A DNA stretch of 21,343 nucleotides from Bacillota bacterium (GCA_023443705.1 JAEZTD010000382.1:1-21343); one strand, 5' to 3'. Counted from the stretch's first letter, positions 7,436-14,271 are shown. Notes: generated from the letters alone by a model not told the origin. Program-made: numbers and translations.

Positions 7436-8242
7436 ATGAAGAAATTGATCGCGATGCTGCTGGCGGCCATGCTAGTTCTGATGATGGGCGTTCCGGCCCT
7501 GGCCGAGGACGAATCACTCGCGAAGATCAAGGAGAAGGGCACGCTGATCCTGGGTCTGGACGACAGCTTCCCGCCCATGGGCTTCCGGGACGAGAACAAC
7601 GAGATCGTCGGCTTTGACATCGACCTTGCGAAGGAAGTCGCGTCCCGTCTCGGCGTCGAGCTGAAGCTGCAGCCCATCGACTGGGCGGCCAAGGAGATGG
7701 AGCTCTCCAGCGGCAACATCGACTGCATCTGGAACGGCATGAGCGACACGCCCGAGCGGCAGGAGGCCATGTCCCTGTCGATGGACTATCTGAACAACAA
7801 GATGGTATTCCTGGTCAAGGACCCGTCCTTCAAGAGCCGCGAGGACCTGGTGGGCAAGAAGGTGGGCGTGCAGTCCGGCTCCTACGCGGAAGAACTGCTG
7901 GAGACCGACGCGGGCCTGGCCGAGTTCTACGGCTCGCTGGGCGAGGTGCTGGCCTATCCGGACTACCTGACCGCGATCATGGACATGCAGAACGGCAGCA
8001 TCGACGGCATCCTGATTGACCTGGTGGTGGCCAACTACCAGCTCAAGCAGATTGGCGACGAGAGCCTGTTCACCATTGACAACCTGGCGGACGACTACTA
8101 CGCCGTGGGTTTCCGCAAGGAAGATGTGGCGCTGCGCGACGCCGTCAACGAGGTCCTCAAGGAAATGGCCAAGGACGGCGTCGTGGATGAAATCGCCGCC
8201 AAGTGGTTTGGCGAGAACATCACGCTGATCGCCGCCGAATAA
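7436..8242 (+). CDS. Amino-acid ABC transporter substrate-binding protein (family 3)
   Basis: 268 residues. A signal peptide has KK, a hydrophobic core and a likely cut after VPALA (about residue 23). The mature part is a family 3 binding protein of the GlnH/ArtJ/HisJ kind: GTLILGLDDSFPPMGF, VGFDIDLAKEVASRLG, a DCIWNGMSDTPER segment, and GKKVGVQSGSYAEELL. Polar or basic amino acids are the usual ligands; the exact one cannot be told. RBS GGAGGG is at 7423-7428. There is no cysteine at the end of the signal peptide (the only Cys is in the mature domain), so the standard lipoprotein anchor of monoderm bacteria is missing. Permease and ATPase genes follow. Confidence 0.93.
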   Translation: MKKLIAMLLAAMLVLMMGVPALAEDESLAKIKEKGTLILGLDDSFPPMGFRDENNEIVGFDIDLAKEVASRLGVELKLQPIDWAAKEMELSSGNIDCIWNGMSDTPERQEAMSLSMDYLNNKMVFLVKDPSFKSREDLVGKKVGVQSGSYAEELLETDAGLAEFYGSLGEVLAYPDYLTAIMDMQNGSIDGILIDLVVANYQLKQIGDESLFTIDNLADDYYAVGFRKEDVALRDAVNEVLKEMAKDGVVDEIAAKWFGENITLIAAE

Positions 8243-8261
8243 CAAACAATCGTGTCGAGCG

Positions 8262-8290
8262 GGGCTGGCTGCACGCGTGGCGGCCAGCCC
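8262..8290 (+). other. Hairpin between binding-protein and permease genes
   Basis: GGGCTGGC 8262-8269 pairs perfectly with GCCAGCCC 8283-8290 around a 13-nt loop that itself contains the palindrome CACGCGTG. There is no strong T-run. In importer operons such a structure often leaves the binding-protein message more abundant than the membrane parts; that role is inferred. Confidence 0.7.
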
Positions 8291-8313
8291 TCATTGACGT
8301 AAGGGGTTAGGCC

Positions 8314-8979
8314 ATGCTGGGCAAGTTTTTCAGCGATCCGGAAAGGCTTCTGAACATGACGGGGCTGCTTCTAAGCGGCGTCGGGACGACGGTGTCGGTG
8401 TTCGCGCTGACGCTGGTTTTGTCGATCCCGCTGGGCATGCTGGTGGCGGTGGGGCGCATGTCGCGCCTGAAGGTCGTGTCAAAGCCGGTGGCGTTCTACA
8501 TTTACATCATGCGCGGGACGCCGCTCCTTCTGCAGGTGATGTTCATCTACTTCCTGCTGCCGCAGCTGCTGCCCTTCCGCTTCGAGCGCTTCTGGGCAGT
8601 GATCTTCTCGTTCGTGATCAACTACGCCGCCTACTTCGCGGAGATCTTCCGCGGCGGCATCCAGTCGATTCCGCCGGGGCAGCGGGAGGCCGCGCAGGTG
8701 CTGGGCTACACCAAGGCCCAGACCTTCTTTCGCATCATCCTGCCGCAGACGGTGAAAAGGGTGATCCTGCCGGTGACCAACGAGGTCATCACCCTCGTCA
8801 AGGATACAGCGCTGGCGTCCTCCGTGGCGGTGATGGAGGTGCTCAACATCGCCAAGAAGCAAGCCAACAGCGCGGTGTCCATCGACCCCTACATCGTCGC
8901 CATGATCATCTACCTGGTCCTAAACGGCATCGCCGAGCAGGCCATGAAGCTGATCGAGCGTAAACTCAACTACTATTAG
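8314..8979 (+). CDS. Amino-acid ABC transporter permease
   Basis: 221 residues, typical of single-gene HisM/GlnP-type polar amino-acid permeases, with several hydrophobic membrane segments. The family signature RGTPLLLQ is at 67-74. The cytoplasmic EAA loop that docks on the ATPase is at about 125-144, starting EAAQVLGYTKAQ and ending RIILP. AAGGGG at 8301-8306 precedes the ATG by 7 nt. It lies in the same operon as the binding protein and the ATPase, which starts 8 nt after this stop, and should act as a homodimer in the membrane. Confidence 0.94.
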   Translation: MLGKFFSDPERLLNMTGLLLSGVGTTVSVFALTLVLSIPLGMLVAVGRMSRLKVVSKPVAFYIYIMRGTPLLLQVMFIYFLLPQLLPFRFERFWAVIFSFVINYAAYFAEIFRGGIQSIPPGQREAAQVLGYTKAQTFFRIILPQTVKRVILPVTNEVITLVKDTALASSVAVMEVLNIAKKQANSAVSIDPYIVAMIIYLVLNGIAEQAMKLIERKLNYY

Positions 8980-8987
8980 GAGCGCGT

Positions 8988-9731
8988 ATGCTGAAAGCCA
9001 TCGACATTAAAAAGAGCTTTGACGGACTGGGCGTGCTGGACGGGATCTCCGTCGAAATTCAGAAGGGCGAGGTCGTGGCGCTGATCGGGCCCTCCGGCAG
9101 CGGTAAGTCCACGTTCCTCCGGTGCGTCAACCGTCTGGAAAAAATTGACGCCGGTGAAATCTCGCTGGACGGCGACCGCATGTGCTGGATGGAGGGCGGC
9201 AAGCTCCGGGAGGCGGACGAAAAGACGCTTCAATCCATCCGCCGCCGGATGGGCATGGTGTTCCAGTCCTTCAACCTCTTTCCCCACATGAGCGTGATGA
9301 AGAACCTCACCGACGCGCCGGTATCGGTTTTGAAGCTCTCCCGGGAGGAAGCCGAGGAGCGGGCGATGGCGCTGCTCAAAAAGGTGGGCCTTGCCGACAA
9401 GGCGAAAGCCTACCCGCACCAGCTGTCCGGCGGCCAGGCCCAGCGGGTGGCCATCGCCCGGGCGCTCGCGATGCAGCCGGAGATGCTCTGCTTTGACGAA
9501 CCCACCTCCGCATTGGACCCGGAGCTCACCCAGGAGGTGCTCGCCGTCATGCGGGACCTCGCCGCCGAGCGCATGACGATGGTGGTGGTTACCCACGAGA
9601 TGGGCTTTGCCCGGGATGTGGCGGACCGCGTGATCCTGATGGAGAACGGCCAGATCGTCGAGGAAGGCCCGCCTGCGCAGCTCTTCGCCTCCGAGAACCC
9701 GCGCACCGCCCGCTTTCTGGGCGGCGCGTAG
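8988..9731 (+). CDS. Amino-acid ABC transporter ATP-binding protein
   Basis: 247 residues of the GlnQ/HisP family. Walker A GPSGSGKS 34-41, Q-loop Q93 in VFQSFNLF, signature LSGGQ 146-150, Walker B MLCFDEP 166-172 with DPE, and the H-loop His203 in VTHEMGFA are all intact. It energises import through the permease encoded immediately upstream. The insertion with CWMEGGKLREADEKT (about 66-80) falls where this family is variable. GGAG at 8979-8982 overlaps the permease stop. It is the last gene of the importer operon; a terminator follows about 200 nt later, after the second copy of the dispersed element. Confidence 0.95.
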   Translation: MLKAIDIKKSFDGLGVLDGISVEIQKGEVVALIGPSGSGKSTFLRCVNRLEKIDAGEISLDGDRMCWMEGGKLREADEKTLQSIRRRMGMVFQSFNLFPHMSVMKNLTDAPVSVLKLSREEAEERAMALLKKVGLADKAKAYPHQLSGGQAQRVAIARALAMQPEMLCFDEPTSALDPELTQEVLAVMRDLAAERMTMVVVTHEMGFARDVADRVILMENGQIVEEGPPAQLFASENPRTARFLGGA

Positions 9732-9747
9732 GCGCGGCGGAATAGAA

Positions 9748-9903
9748 TCGCACACCCCTGCGGTTTTGCGGGTGCGAAAGCCCCAACGTGCGGCTGAAAG
9801 CCTTCGGGCTTTGCGGGCGGCGCACCGATTTATGGTTTTGATTCTGCCAAGTGCGCACGGATGGTGGAAACGCGTTGCCGGCATACACGCTGGGAACGAT
9901 TGA
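9748..9903. repeat. Dispersed intergenic element, copy 2
   Basis: It starts with an imperfect hairpin (TCGCAC at 9748-9753 with GTGCGA at 9772-9777), then a body 9787-9903 matching 4801-4923. The body holds AAAGCC 9797-9802 and GGCTTT 9807-9812 closed by a TTCG tetraloop. The last hairpin of copy 1 is degenerate here (GCCGGCATACACGCTGGGAAC). Several short gaps separate the copies, so they are old or fast-diverging relatives. Confidence 0.7.
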
Positions 9904-9932
9904 AACCCTGCCAGAACCCTGTTGATGCCCTG

Positions 9933-9958
9933 AAGCTCCGCCTGCGCGGGGCTTTTTT
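9933..9958 (+). terminator. Intrinsic terminator of the importer operon
   Basis: AAGCTCCGC 9933-9941 pairs with GCGGGGCTT 9946-9954 (one T-G pair), loop CTGC, and the T-run extends to 9958 (six T). Confidence 0.9.
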
Positions 9959-10403
9959 GCTGTGCTGCGCGCAGCAATTTAACCAACCGTAACCGGTGCC
10001 TTCGCGTAAATGCGCGCTTCGGGCAGACTGAAATCCTGTGGAAATCCGGGCGGAATTACCGCAAGGCCGATATTGTCTGTGGAAAATGTCACCCGAACGC
10101 TCAATCCGTCGGGGAGCCTTCGCAGCCCGGGTAAAGGGCGGACATCGCCCGCGCATCGTGAAAAAACCGTTGCTCGTGGCGATAATTTACCAACGATTAA
10201 CAAATCCCACTGAAAAAGGGCGGACGACTCGCCGAAGCGTCCAGCCTCTTTCGGGACGAAAAACCCGGCAGTGGCCTGTTTTCACGAACCGGAACCCGTC
10301 GAAAATGCCGTTTCATGCACAAAACAGAAGAAACGGGCGGCTTCCGCGGCGTAACATTCCTTCCGAACAGCCCCGGTCGGGATTTTTTTTGCTGCCCAGG
10401 GGC
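9959..10403. other. Long non-coding stretch with hairpin and T8 tract
   Basis: No open frame here has both a ribosome binding site and the strongly GC-biased third positions of the neighbours, and the stretch is visibly less GC-rich. Structures seen: GGGCG/CGCCC near 10137-10151, and TTCCGA 10361-10366 with TCGGGA 10377-10382 followed by eight T (10383-10390), which looks like a terminator on the + strand. ACAGCCCC 10367-10374 in that loop can instead pair with GGGGCTGT 10399-10406. What RNA, if any, ends here is unknown. Confidence 0.5.
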
Positions 10404-10437
10404 TGTAACCGGCCGTGTAACTGCGGTCGGGTACAAT
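10404..10437 (+). promoter_or_regulatory. Putative promoter and TGTAAC direct repeat upstream of the secreted protein
   Basis: TACAAT at 10432-10437 is a fair -10 box, but no good -35 sits 16-18 bp upstream. Instead TGTAAC occurs twice, at 10404-10409 and 10416-10421, with a 12-bp period, as expected for a site bound by an activator in place of a -35. The leader from here to the start codon is about 85 nt. Confidence 0.45.
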
Positions 10438-10528
10438 AAGGCCATCAAGATGAGAACCCGCCCTGGAGCGGCGGTAACGAAAGCATAGAAAGAGCAAACG
10501 CGCAAAGATCGCGAGAGGAGAGACTAAG

Positions 10529-11131
10529 ATGAAGAACTTGAAGAAGCTGGTAGCGGTTCTGATGGCCGTCATGGTGTTGGTGCTGGCAGTTCCTGCGGTC
10601 TTTGCGGAGGAAGCTCAGCCGGAGCAGCAGCCCGAGGTTTCCGCGCCGGTGAAGGCGGAAGAGCCGGAGAAGGCCAAAGAGCCTGAAAAGACCAAGGAAC
10701 CCGAAAAGGCCGAAGAGACCAAAGCCCCGGAAGCGGAAGCGCCTGCGGAGAAGCCGGAAGTGACGGAAGCGCCCGCCGAGCCGGAGGCCACCCCGGAGGC
10801 TACTGCCGAGCCCACTGCCGAACCGACCGCTGAGCCTACCGCCGAGCCGACGGCTGAGCCCACCGCCGAGCCGACCCCGGACGCCGCCCCCGTCAGAAGG
10901 AGCGTTGAGGTTGTGGCGGAGAATTCCTCTCTTCAGGTTGGCGACACGCTGAAACTGACGGCCAAGCTCACCGGCTTTGAAGGCGTCAAGTACACCCTCA
11001 TCTGGCAGGTCAAGGCCCCTGGCGAAGACTGGAAGAACATCAACGGCGAGAGCGGTGAAACGCTGAAGGTCGAGCTGAGCGAAGAAAACATCGGCGCTTC
11101 CTGGCGCGTCACGGTCGAGACGCAGGAGTAA
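10529..11131 (+). CDS. Secreted protein with Pro/Glu/Lys-rich stalk, TAEP repeats and a small Ig-like C-terminal domain
   Basis: 200 residues. A signal peptide (KKLVAVLMAVMV core, likely cut after AVFA, about residue 26) closely resembles that of the binding protein at 7436. Residues 27-90 are a low-complexity Glu/Pro/Lys/Ala region with EPEK-type repeats. Residues 92-115 are six TAEP units. Residues 125-200 look like a compact beta-sandwich (VGDTLKLTAKLTG, LIWQVKAPGEDW, then WRVTVE), similar in style to Ig-like modules of large surface proteins. There is no sortase signal, transmembrane tail or known wall-binding domain, so it is probably released or held by partners. GAGGAG at 10515-10520 fixes the ATG. 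It stands alone between its own promoter candidate and a strong terminator. Function unknown. Confidence 0.8.
   Translation: MKNLKKLVAVLMAVMVLVLAVPAVFAEEAQPEQQPEVSAPVKAEEPEKAKEPEKTKEPEKAEETKAPEAEAPAEKPEVTEAPAEPEATPEATAEPTAEPTAEPTAEPTAEPTAEPTPDAAPVRRSVEVVAENSSLQVGDTLKLTAKLTGFEGVKYTLIWQVKAPGEDWKNINGESGETLKVELSEENIGASWRVTVETQE
10802..10873 (+). repeat. Six 12-bp tandem units encoding TAEP
   Basis: Six in-frame copies of AC(N)GC(C/T)GA(G/A)CC(N) encode six TAEP tetrapeptides. The codons vary at third positions, so the repeat is kept at protein level rather than by very recent slippage. Confidence 0.9.
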
Positions 11132-11159
11132 TCTGGAGCAGATTCATAAACAAATCAAG

Positions 11160-11184
11160 CCGGAGCAGTTTGCTCCGGTTTTTT
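11160..11184 (+). terminator. Intrinsic terminator of the secreted-protein gene
   Basis: CCGGAGC 11160-11166 pairs with GCTCCGG 11172-11178, loop AGTTT, followed by six T (11179-11184), 29 nt after the stop codon. Confidence 0.92.
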
Positions 11185-11246
11185 GCGTGATCATCCATCG
11201 CACATCCATAGCCCCCTGATAGCCCACCCGCCGGGGTGTGCGTGGG

Positions 11247-11288
11247 AAAGAAAAGCCGCCGCCGGTCAAAAATGCCGGTGGCGGCTTT
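11247..11288 (-). terminator. Probable terminator of the minus-strand ATPase gene
   Basis: A 14-bp inverted repeat (AAAGCCGCCGCCGG 11252-11265 with 11275-11288, a single mismatch or wobble) has a 9-nt loop. Read on the minus strand it is followed by a T-rich tail (TTTTCTTT, from 11254 down to 11247). It lies about 170 nt past the ATPase stop. Confidence 0.65.
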
Positions 11289-11289
11289 G

Positions 11290-11455
11290 GCGGTATAATA
11301 CCAATTCCAAACATAAATCCCACGTCGCGCCGGTTCTTTTCGCGCGCCGCCGTGTCGCCTTCCGCTCAGAATAGCGCTGCTATTGCTCGCTCCGGCTCCT
11401 TGCTCCGCATCGAAAATTCCTCGCTGCTTTGGAGTGATTCATGTTTTCCGCTGGT
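11290..11455. other. Non-coding stretch between ATPase stop and its terminator
   Basis: No credible gene. It contains the palindrome GGTATAATACC (11292-11302), a perfect hairpin AATAGC-GCT-GCTATT (11370-11384), and, on the minus strand, repeated GGAGC/GAGCG words. It would be the 3' untranslated part of the ATPase message. The look is that of a dispersed intergenic element, but no second copy is in this window. Confidence 0.4.
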
Positions 11456-11461
11456 GTAGGA

Positions 11462-13978
11462 TTACAGCGGCGGCAGCGGCAGCGGTTCATCCATCAGCTT
11501 CTTGCAGCGGGGCAGACCCGTGAGAAGGCTGGGCAGCACCCGGAGCGCCGGCAGGTCCATCGCCGCCAGCATGGCGGGCAGCGCGCGCTGCGAAAGCGCC
11601 CAATCCAGCGCCTCCAGCGGGGTACAGGTCATCATGCGGGTGACGGCGGCGCAGTAGGCCCAGGTCTGGTCCAGCGTGTGCCGGTCCAGCGTCCAGCCGA
11701 TCCCGGCAAGGCCTTGCCTGAGCGCGTTCAGCCGGTTCTCCACCTCGCCGGGGATTTCGCTCGGGGCGAAGATCTTGTGCAGCGACGCGAGGGACGGCGA
11801 GCGGTCCGGCTGCGGCGTGGTGCGGGGGCGGGGCTTCCAGGGCGCATCGGCGGCGGCGGGGCTGAGGCGGATCAAGAACGCCCTGCCCAGGAGGCGCGCC
11901 GAAAGCGGCTTGCCGTCCGGCGAATCCTGCGCGGTCAGCACCACGACAACCGGCACGTTTTTGGCGTAGATGCGCTCCTGCAGCGCGATGATGTCGGCGC
12001 AGGGCACGTCGCCACCCAAGTCGTTTACGTCGTCGATCAGCGCGGCGGAGAGGGTCAGGTCGTCCGCGCCCTCCAGCAGGCGCTCGAGCGCCGGGTCCTC
12101 CGCGGAGCGGGTCTGCAAAAAGCGGCTAGCGGGGCTCGCGAGGCCCAGCGCCGCGACCAGTGCCCGGGCGAGGCCGCTCTTTCCGGTGCCGGGGGCGCCG
12201 GAGAGGATGACCGTGCCGCCCACGACCATTGAAGCCACCAGATTGACGGCTTCATCGTTAGACAGCGGGTAGCCTGCGGCGTCCATCTGAACCCTGAGGT
12301 CGCTGATCAGCTCGCCCGCGGTGGGCGCATACACCTCCGGATGGCCCACCGGACGCCGGTGGCCGTCGGTCATGCGAAGCAACAGTTCCCGCGCGTGGCT
12401 GGAAGCCATGCTGTCGAGCAGCTTTTCTTCCAGCTTGTCGGAAGTCTCTTCCAGCAGCTTTTCGGCGGCTTCCGCAGCCTTGCGGGCGGCGGCGGCGGCT
12501 TCTTCGTTCTTTTCCACTTCGCGGCGCAGCGCCTCGTTTTGCTGCTCGTAGCGGCTGAACTCGTCCCGCCTGGCGTCGCGCAGCTCCTGCATCAGCGCCT
12601 GACGCATGTCCTGCCTCTTGAGGCGAAGCGCGTCAATTTCGGTAATCAGCTGGAGCCTCGAAGCTTCCAGCCGTTCGGCGGCTTCGTCCGCCAGTTGGGC
12701 CTTGGGAATCTCATAGCGCTCGCGGATGGCGCCGCCCACGGCTTCGTCTCCCTCCAGCGCCTTCAAAAGGCTTTCCCGCGCGGCGGGCAGCGCCCACGCC
12801 TCCCGGAGCGCTTCAAGCGCCCGGTCGATGGGGCTCATCACCGGAATAGAGGTGGCCTCCGGCGGCACCGGGTGCCCCAGCTGGTCGCAGCGGGAACGCC
12901 GCCATTGCTCGTCCACAACCTCGTTCAGGCTGCGGCCGCGGCGCGGGTTAATGCCGGTCTGCATGTCGAAGGGCTCCCGCATACGCCGGGATACGGCGCG
13001 GGGGTAGGATTCATCCTTGGTGATCCAGGCTTTCGCGACGGCTTCCTCCGGCTGTGGCGCGGGCTGGGGTGGGGCGGCCTCCTGATGGATGACGGTGAAG
13101 GCCTGCGGCGGCTGAGCGGCCTGCGCCGGGGCTACAGCGGGAATCGGCAGCGGCGTGGGCTGAGCCGATTGCGGCGGGGTTGCGGCCTGAACCGGCTGCA
13201 ATGTGGGCAGAATCGGTTGCGGCGGAACCGCTTGAACCGGCTGGGGTGCGGGCTGAACCGGCAGCGGTGCAACCTGCGCGTCCGGAAGGGCTGGCGCGGC
13301 TTCCCGCGGTTCGGGCTTTTCCGTCTCGGGAACCGGGGCGGTCAGGCCAAGGATGGCGGGGTTGTACATCAGCGTGAACGTCCCTTCCGGCGTTTCCACA
13401 TCCAGAATGCGCGCCTCGTCCAGCGGCACATCGGCGCGGGGAAAGCCCGGCGCGATGGAGAGCGAAATGCAGCCGGGGATGTCCGGCGTCTCCGTCCAGG
13501 CCCACGGCCCGGACAGGTGATTGTCCCGCCGGACGGCCACAAACCGCGTGCCCGGCGCACTCGCCCGGAGGGTGATGGCATCGCTGTCAAAAACGCCGGT
13601 GGCGTCCAGAACCTCTACGGCCATCTCGCAGGAGAGGGAGCTGATCACGTCCGAATAGACGATGTGGGCGTTGCGCTCCGCGCTTTCCGGCGCGTAATTC
13701 TTGTTGGGGCGGATCTTGTCGTTTTCGTTTGGATGGCGGCGCAAGTCGAGAAGGCAGTAGCGGCCCAACTGGCGCATGCGGGTTTTGAACAGGCTGATTT
13801 CGTTTTTGTCGGGGACGATGCGGATAAAGCCGTCCTCGGGGAATTGCGCCGAAATGCCCTCGTCCACCGGTTCGAAGCCGGCCTCCGACAGCGAGATCAA
13901 CGGGCAGAATCGGAAGTAAAATTTTACCGGATTGTCCTCATGGACGTATCCGATTGTCAGTTTTCCGGGCAATGCCAT
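11462..13978 (-). CDS. Unrecognised multidomain AAA+ ATPase (N-terminal unknown domain, Pro/Gln linker, coiled coil, C-terminal AAA+)
   Basis: 838 residues. Residues 1-215 form a folded domain I do not recognise. Residues 216-315 are a Pro/Gln/Ala-rich, probably disordered linker. Residues 320-425 are a helical, charged region, and 428-525 a long coiled coil rich in Arg, Glu and Ala. The AAA+ module follows: Walker A GAPGTGKS 594-601, Walker B as ALIDD 646-650, a sensor-1-like strand VVVVLTAQD 677-685, and a LLGRAFLIRL segment (696-705) with candidate arginine fingers, recalling McrB/MoxR-like ATPases. No signal peptide, membrane segment, nuclease or protease motif is visible. The ATG is preceded by AGGAGG (13992-13997, 13-nt gap). 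It is a single-gene unit, divergent from addB. Function unknown; a DNA- or protein-remodelling motor is the plain inference. Confidence 0.85.
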   Translation of the reverse strand: MALPGKLTIGYVHEDNPVKFYFRFCPLISLSEAGFEPVDEGISAQFPEDGFIRIVPDKNEISLFKTRMRQLGRYCLLDLRRHPNENDKIRPNKNYAPESAERNAHIVYSDVISSLSCEMAVEVLDATGVFDSDAITLRASAPGTRFVAVRRDNHLSGPWAWTETPDIPGCISLSIAPGFPRADVPLDEARILDVETPEGTFTLMYNPAILGLTAPVPETEKPEPREAAPALPDAQVAPLPVQPAPQPVQAVPPQPILPTLQPVQAATPPQSAQPTPLPIPAVAPAQAAQPPQAFTVIHQEAAPPQPAPQPEEAVAKAWITKDESYPRAVSRRMREPFDMQTGINPRRGRSLNEVVDEQWRRSRCDQLGHPVPPEATSIPVMSPIDRALEALREAWALPAARESLLKALEGDEAVGGAIRERYEIPKAQLADEAAERLEASRLQLITEIDALRLKRQDMRQALMQELRDARRDEFSRYEQQNEALRREVEKNEEAAAAARKAAEAAEKLLEETSDKLEEKLLDSMASSHARELLLRMTDGHRRPVGHPEVYAPTAGELISDLRVQMDAAGYPLSNDEAVNLVASMVVGGTVILSGAPGTGKSGLARALVAALGLASPASRFLQTRSAEDPALERLLEGADDLTLSAALIDDVNDLGGDVPCADIIALQERIYAKNVPVVVVLTAQDSPDGKPLSARLLGRAFLIRLSPAAADAPWKPRPRTTPQPDRSPSLASLHKIFAPSEIPGEVENRLNALRQGLAGIGWTLDRHTLDQTWAYCAAVTRMMTCTPLEALDWALSQRALPAMLAAMDLPALRVLPSLLTGLPRCKKLMDEPLPLPPL

Positions 13979-14022
13979 GAAGAAATCTTCGCCTCCTATA
14001 CTTTCTTAATATGACCCTCATC

Positions 14023-14028
14023 ATTATA
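14023..14028 (-). promoter_or_regulatory. -10 box of the ATPase promoter
   Basis: On the minus strand this reads TATAAT preceded by TGG, a perfect extended -10. No good -35 is at the 16-18 bp position. A CCGGAAAAT half-site (14051-14059) abuts the expected -35 position, suggesting dependence on a regulator. Confidence 0.7.
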
Positions 14029-14071
14029 CCACAGATTCTATCAAAATCACCCGGAAAATAGTAAGCACTTG

Positions 14072-14088
14072 ACCGGAAATTTTCCGGT
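14072..14088. promoter_or_regulatory. Operator-like palindrome between ATPase and addB
   Basis: ACCGGAAA-T-TTTCCGGT is a perfect 8-bp inverted repeat with one central base. A related half-site CCGGAAAAT lies 22 bp away at 14051-14059, that is, two helical turns and on the same face. The pair sits upstream of the ATPase -10 box. Confidence 0.5.
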
Positions 14089-14221
14089 ATGCGGAAGATT
14101 TTGCGCCCGAACGTCGCATTGGATAGCCTGTCGCAACGCGCGAAAAGTGGGCGCAGCGCGTGTGGCTCCAATACAATCGCGGACAGCGTAAGCAATTGCC
14201 CGCACTTTCGGCGAATTATGT

Positions 14222-14250
14222 TTGTGCCGCCGAATGCGCTGTGCTATACT
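14222..14250 (+). promoter_or_regulatory. Promoter of addB and the cob genes
   Basis: TTGTGC (14222-14227), 17 bp, then TATACT (14245-14250) with TG at 14242-14243 one base before it, an extended -10. Transcription would start near 14257, giving a very short leader that just covers AAAGGGG (14257-14263) before the ATG at 14272. Confidence 0.65.
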
Positions 14251-14271
14251 CATCCCAAAGGGGTGCTTAGG

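Noticed and set aside
9979..10203. Minus-strand frame ending in a protein-like stretch (NIGLAVIPPGFPQDF)
   Set aside because: It starts at a TTG without RBS and its third positions lack the strong GC bias of real genes here.
10269..10275. GCCACTG on the minus strand, like part of a cobalamin riboswitch
   Set aside because: The rest of the B12-box and receptor domain is absent and no cob gene lies downstream on that strand. No cobalamin riboswitch was seen ahead of addB-cobT either.
10361..10406. Classical transcription attenuator (terminator versus antiterminator)
   Set aside because: The competing 3' strand (10399-10406) is made after the T8 tract, so it could not prevent termination in the usual way; the stems are kept only as an observation.
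12341..14014. Long + strand open frame opposite the minus-strand ATPase
   Set aside because: The minus-strand reading has Walker motifs, coiled coil, RBS, promoter and terminator; the + strand frame has none and no plausible domain.
14089..14271. Longer N-terminus for AddB
   Set aside because: The upstream codons contain the addB promoter and operator-like region, and the family N-terminus fits the ATG at 14272.
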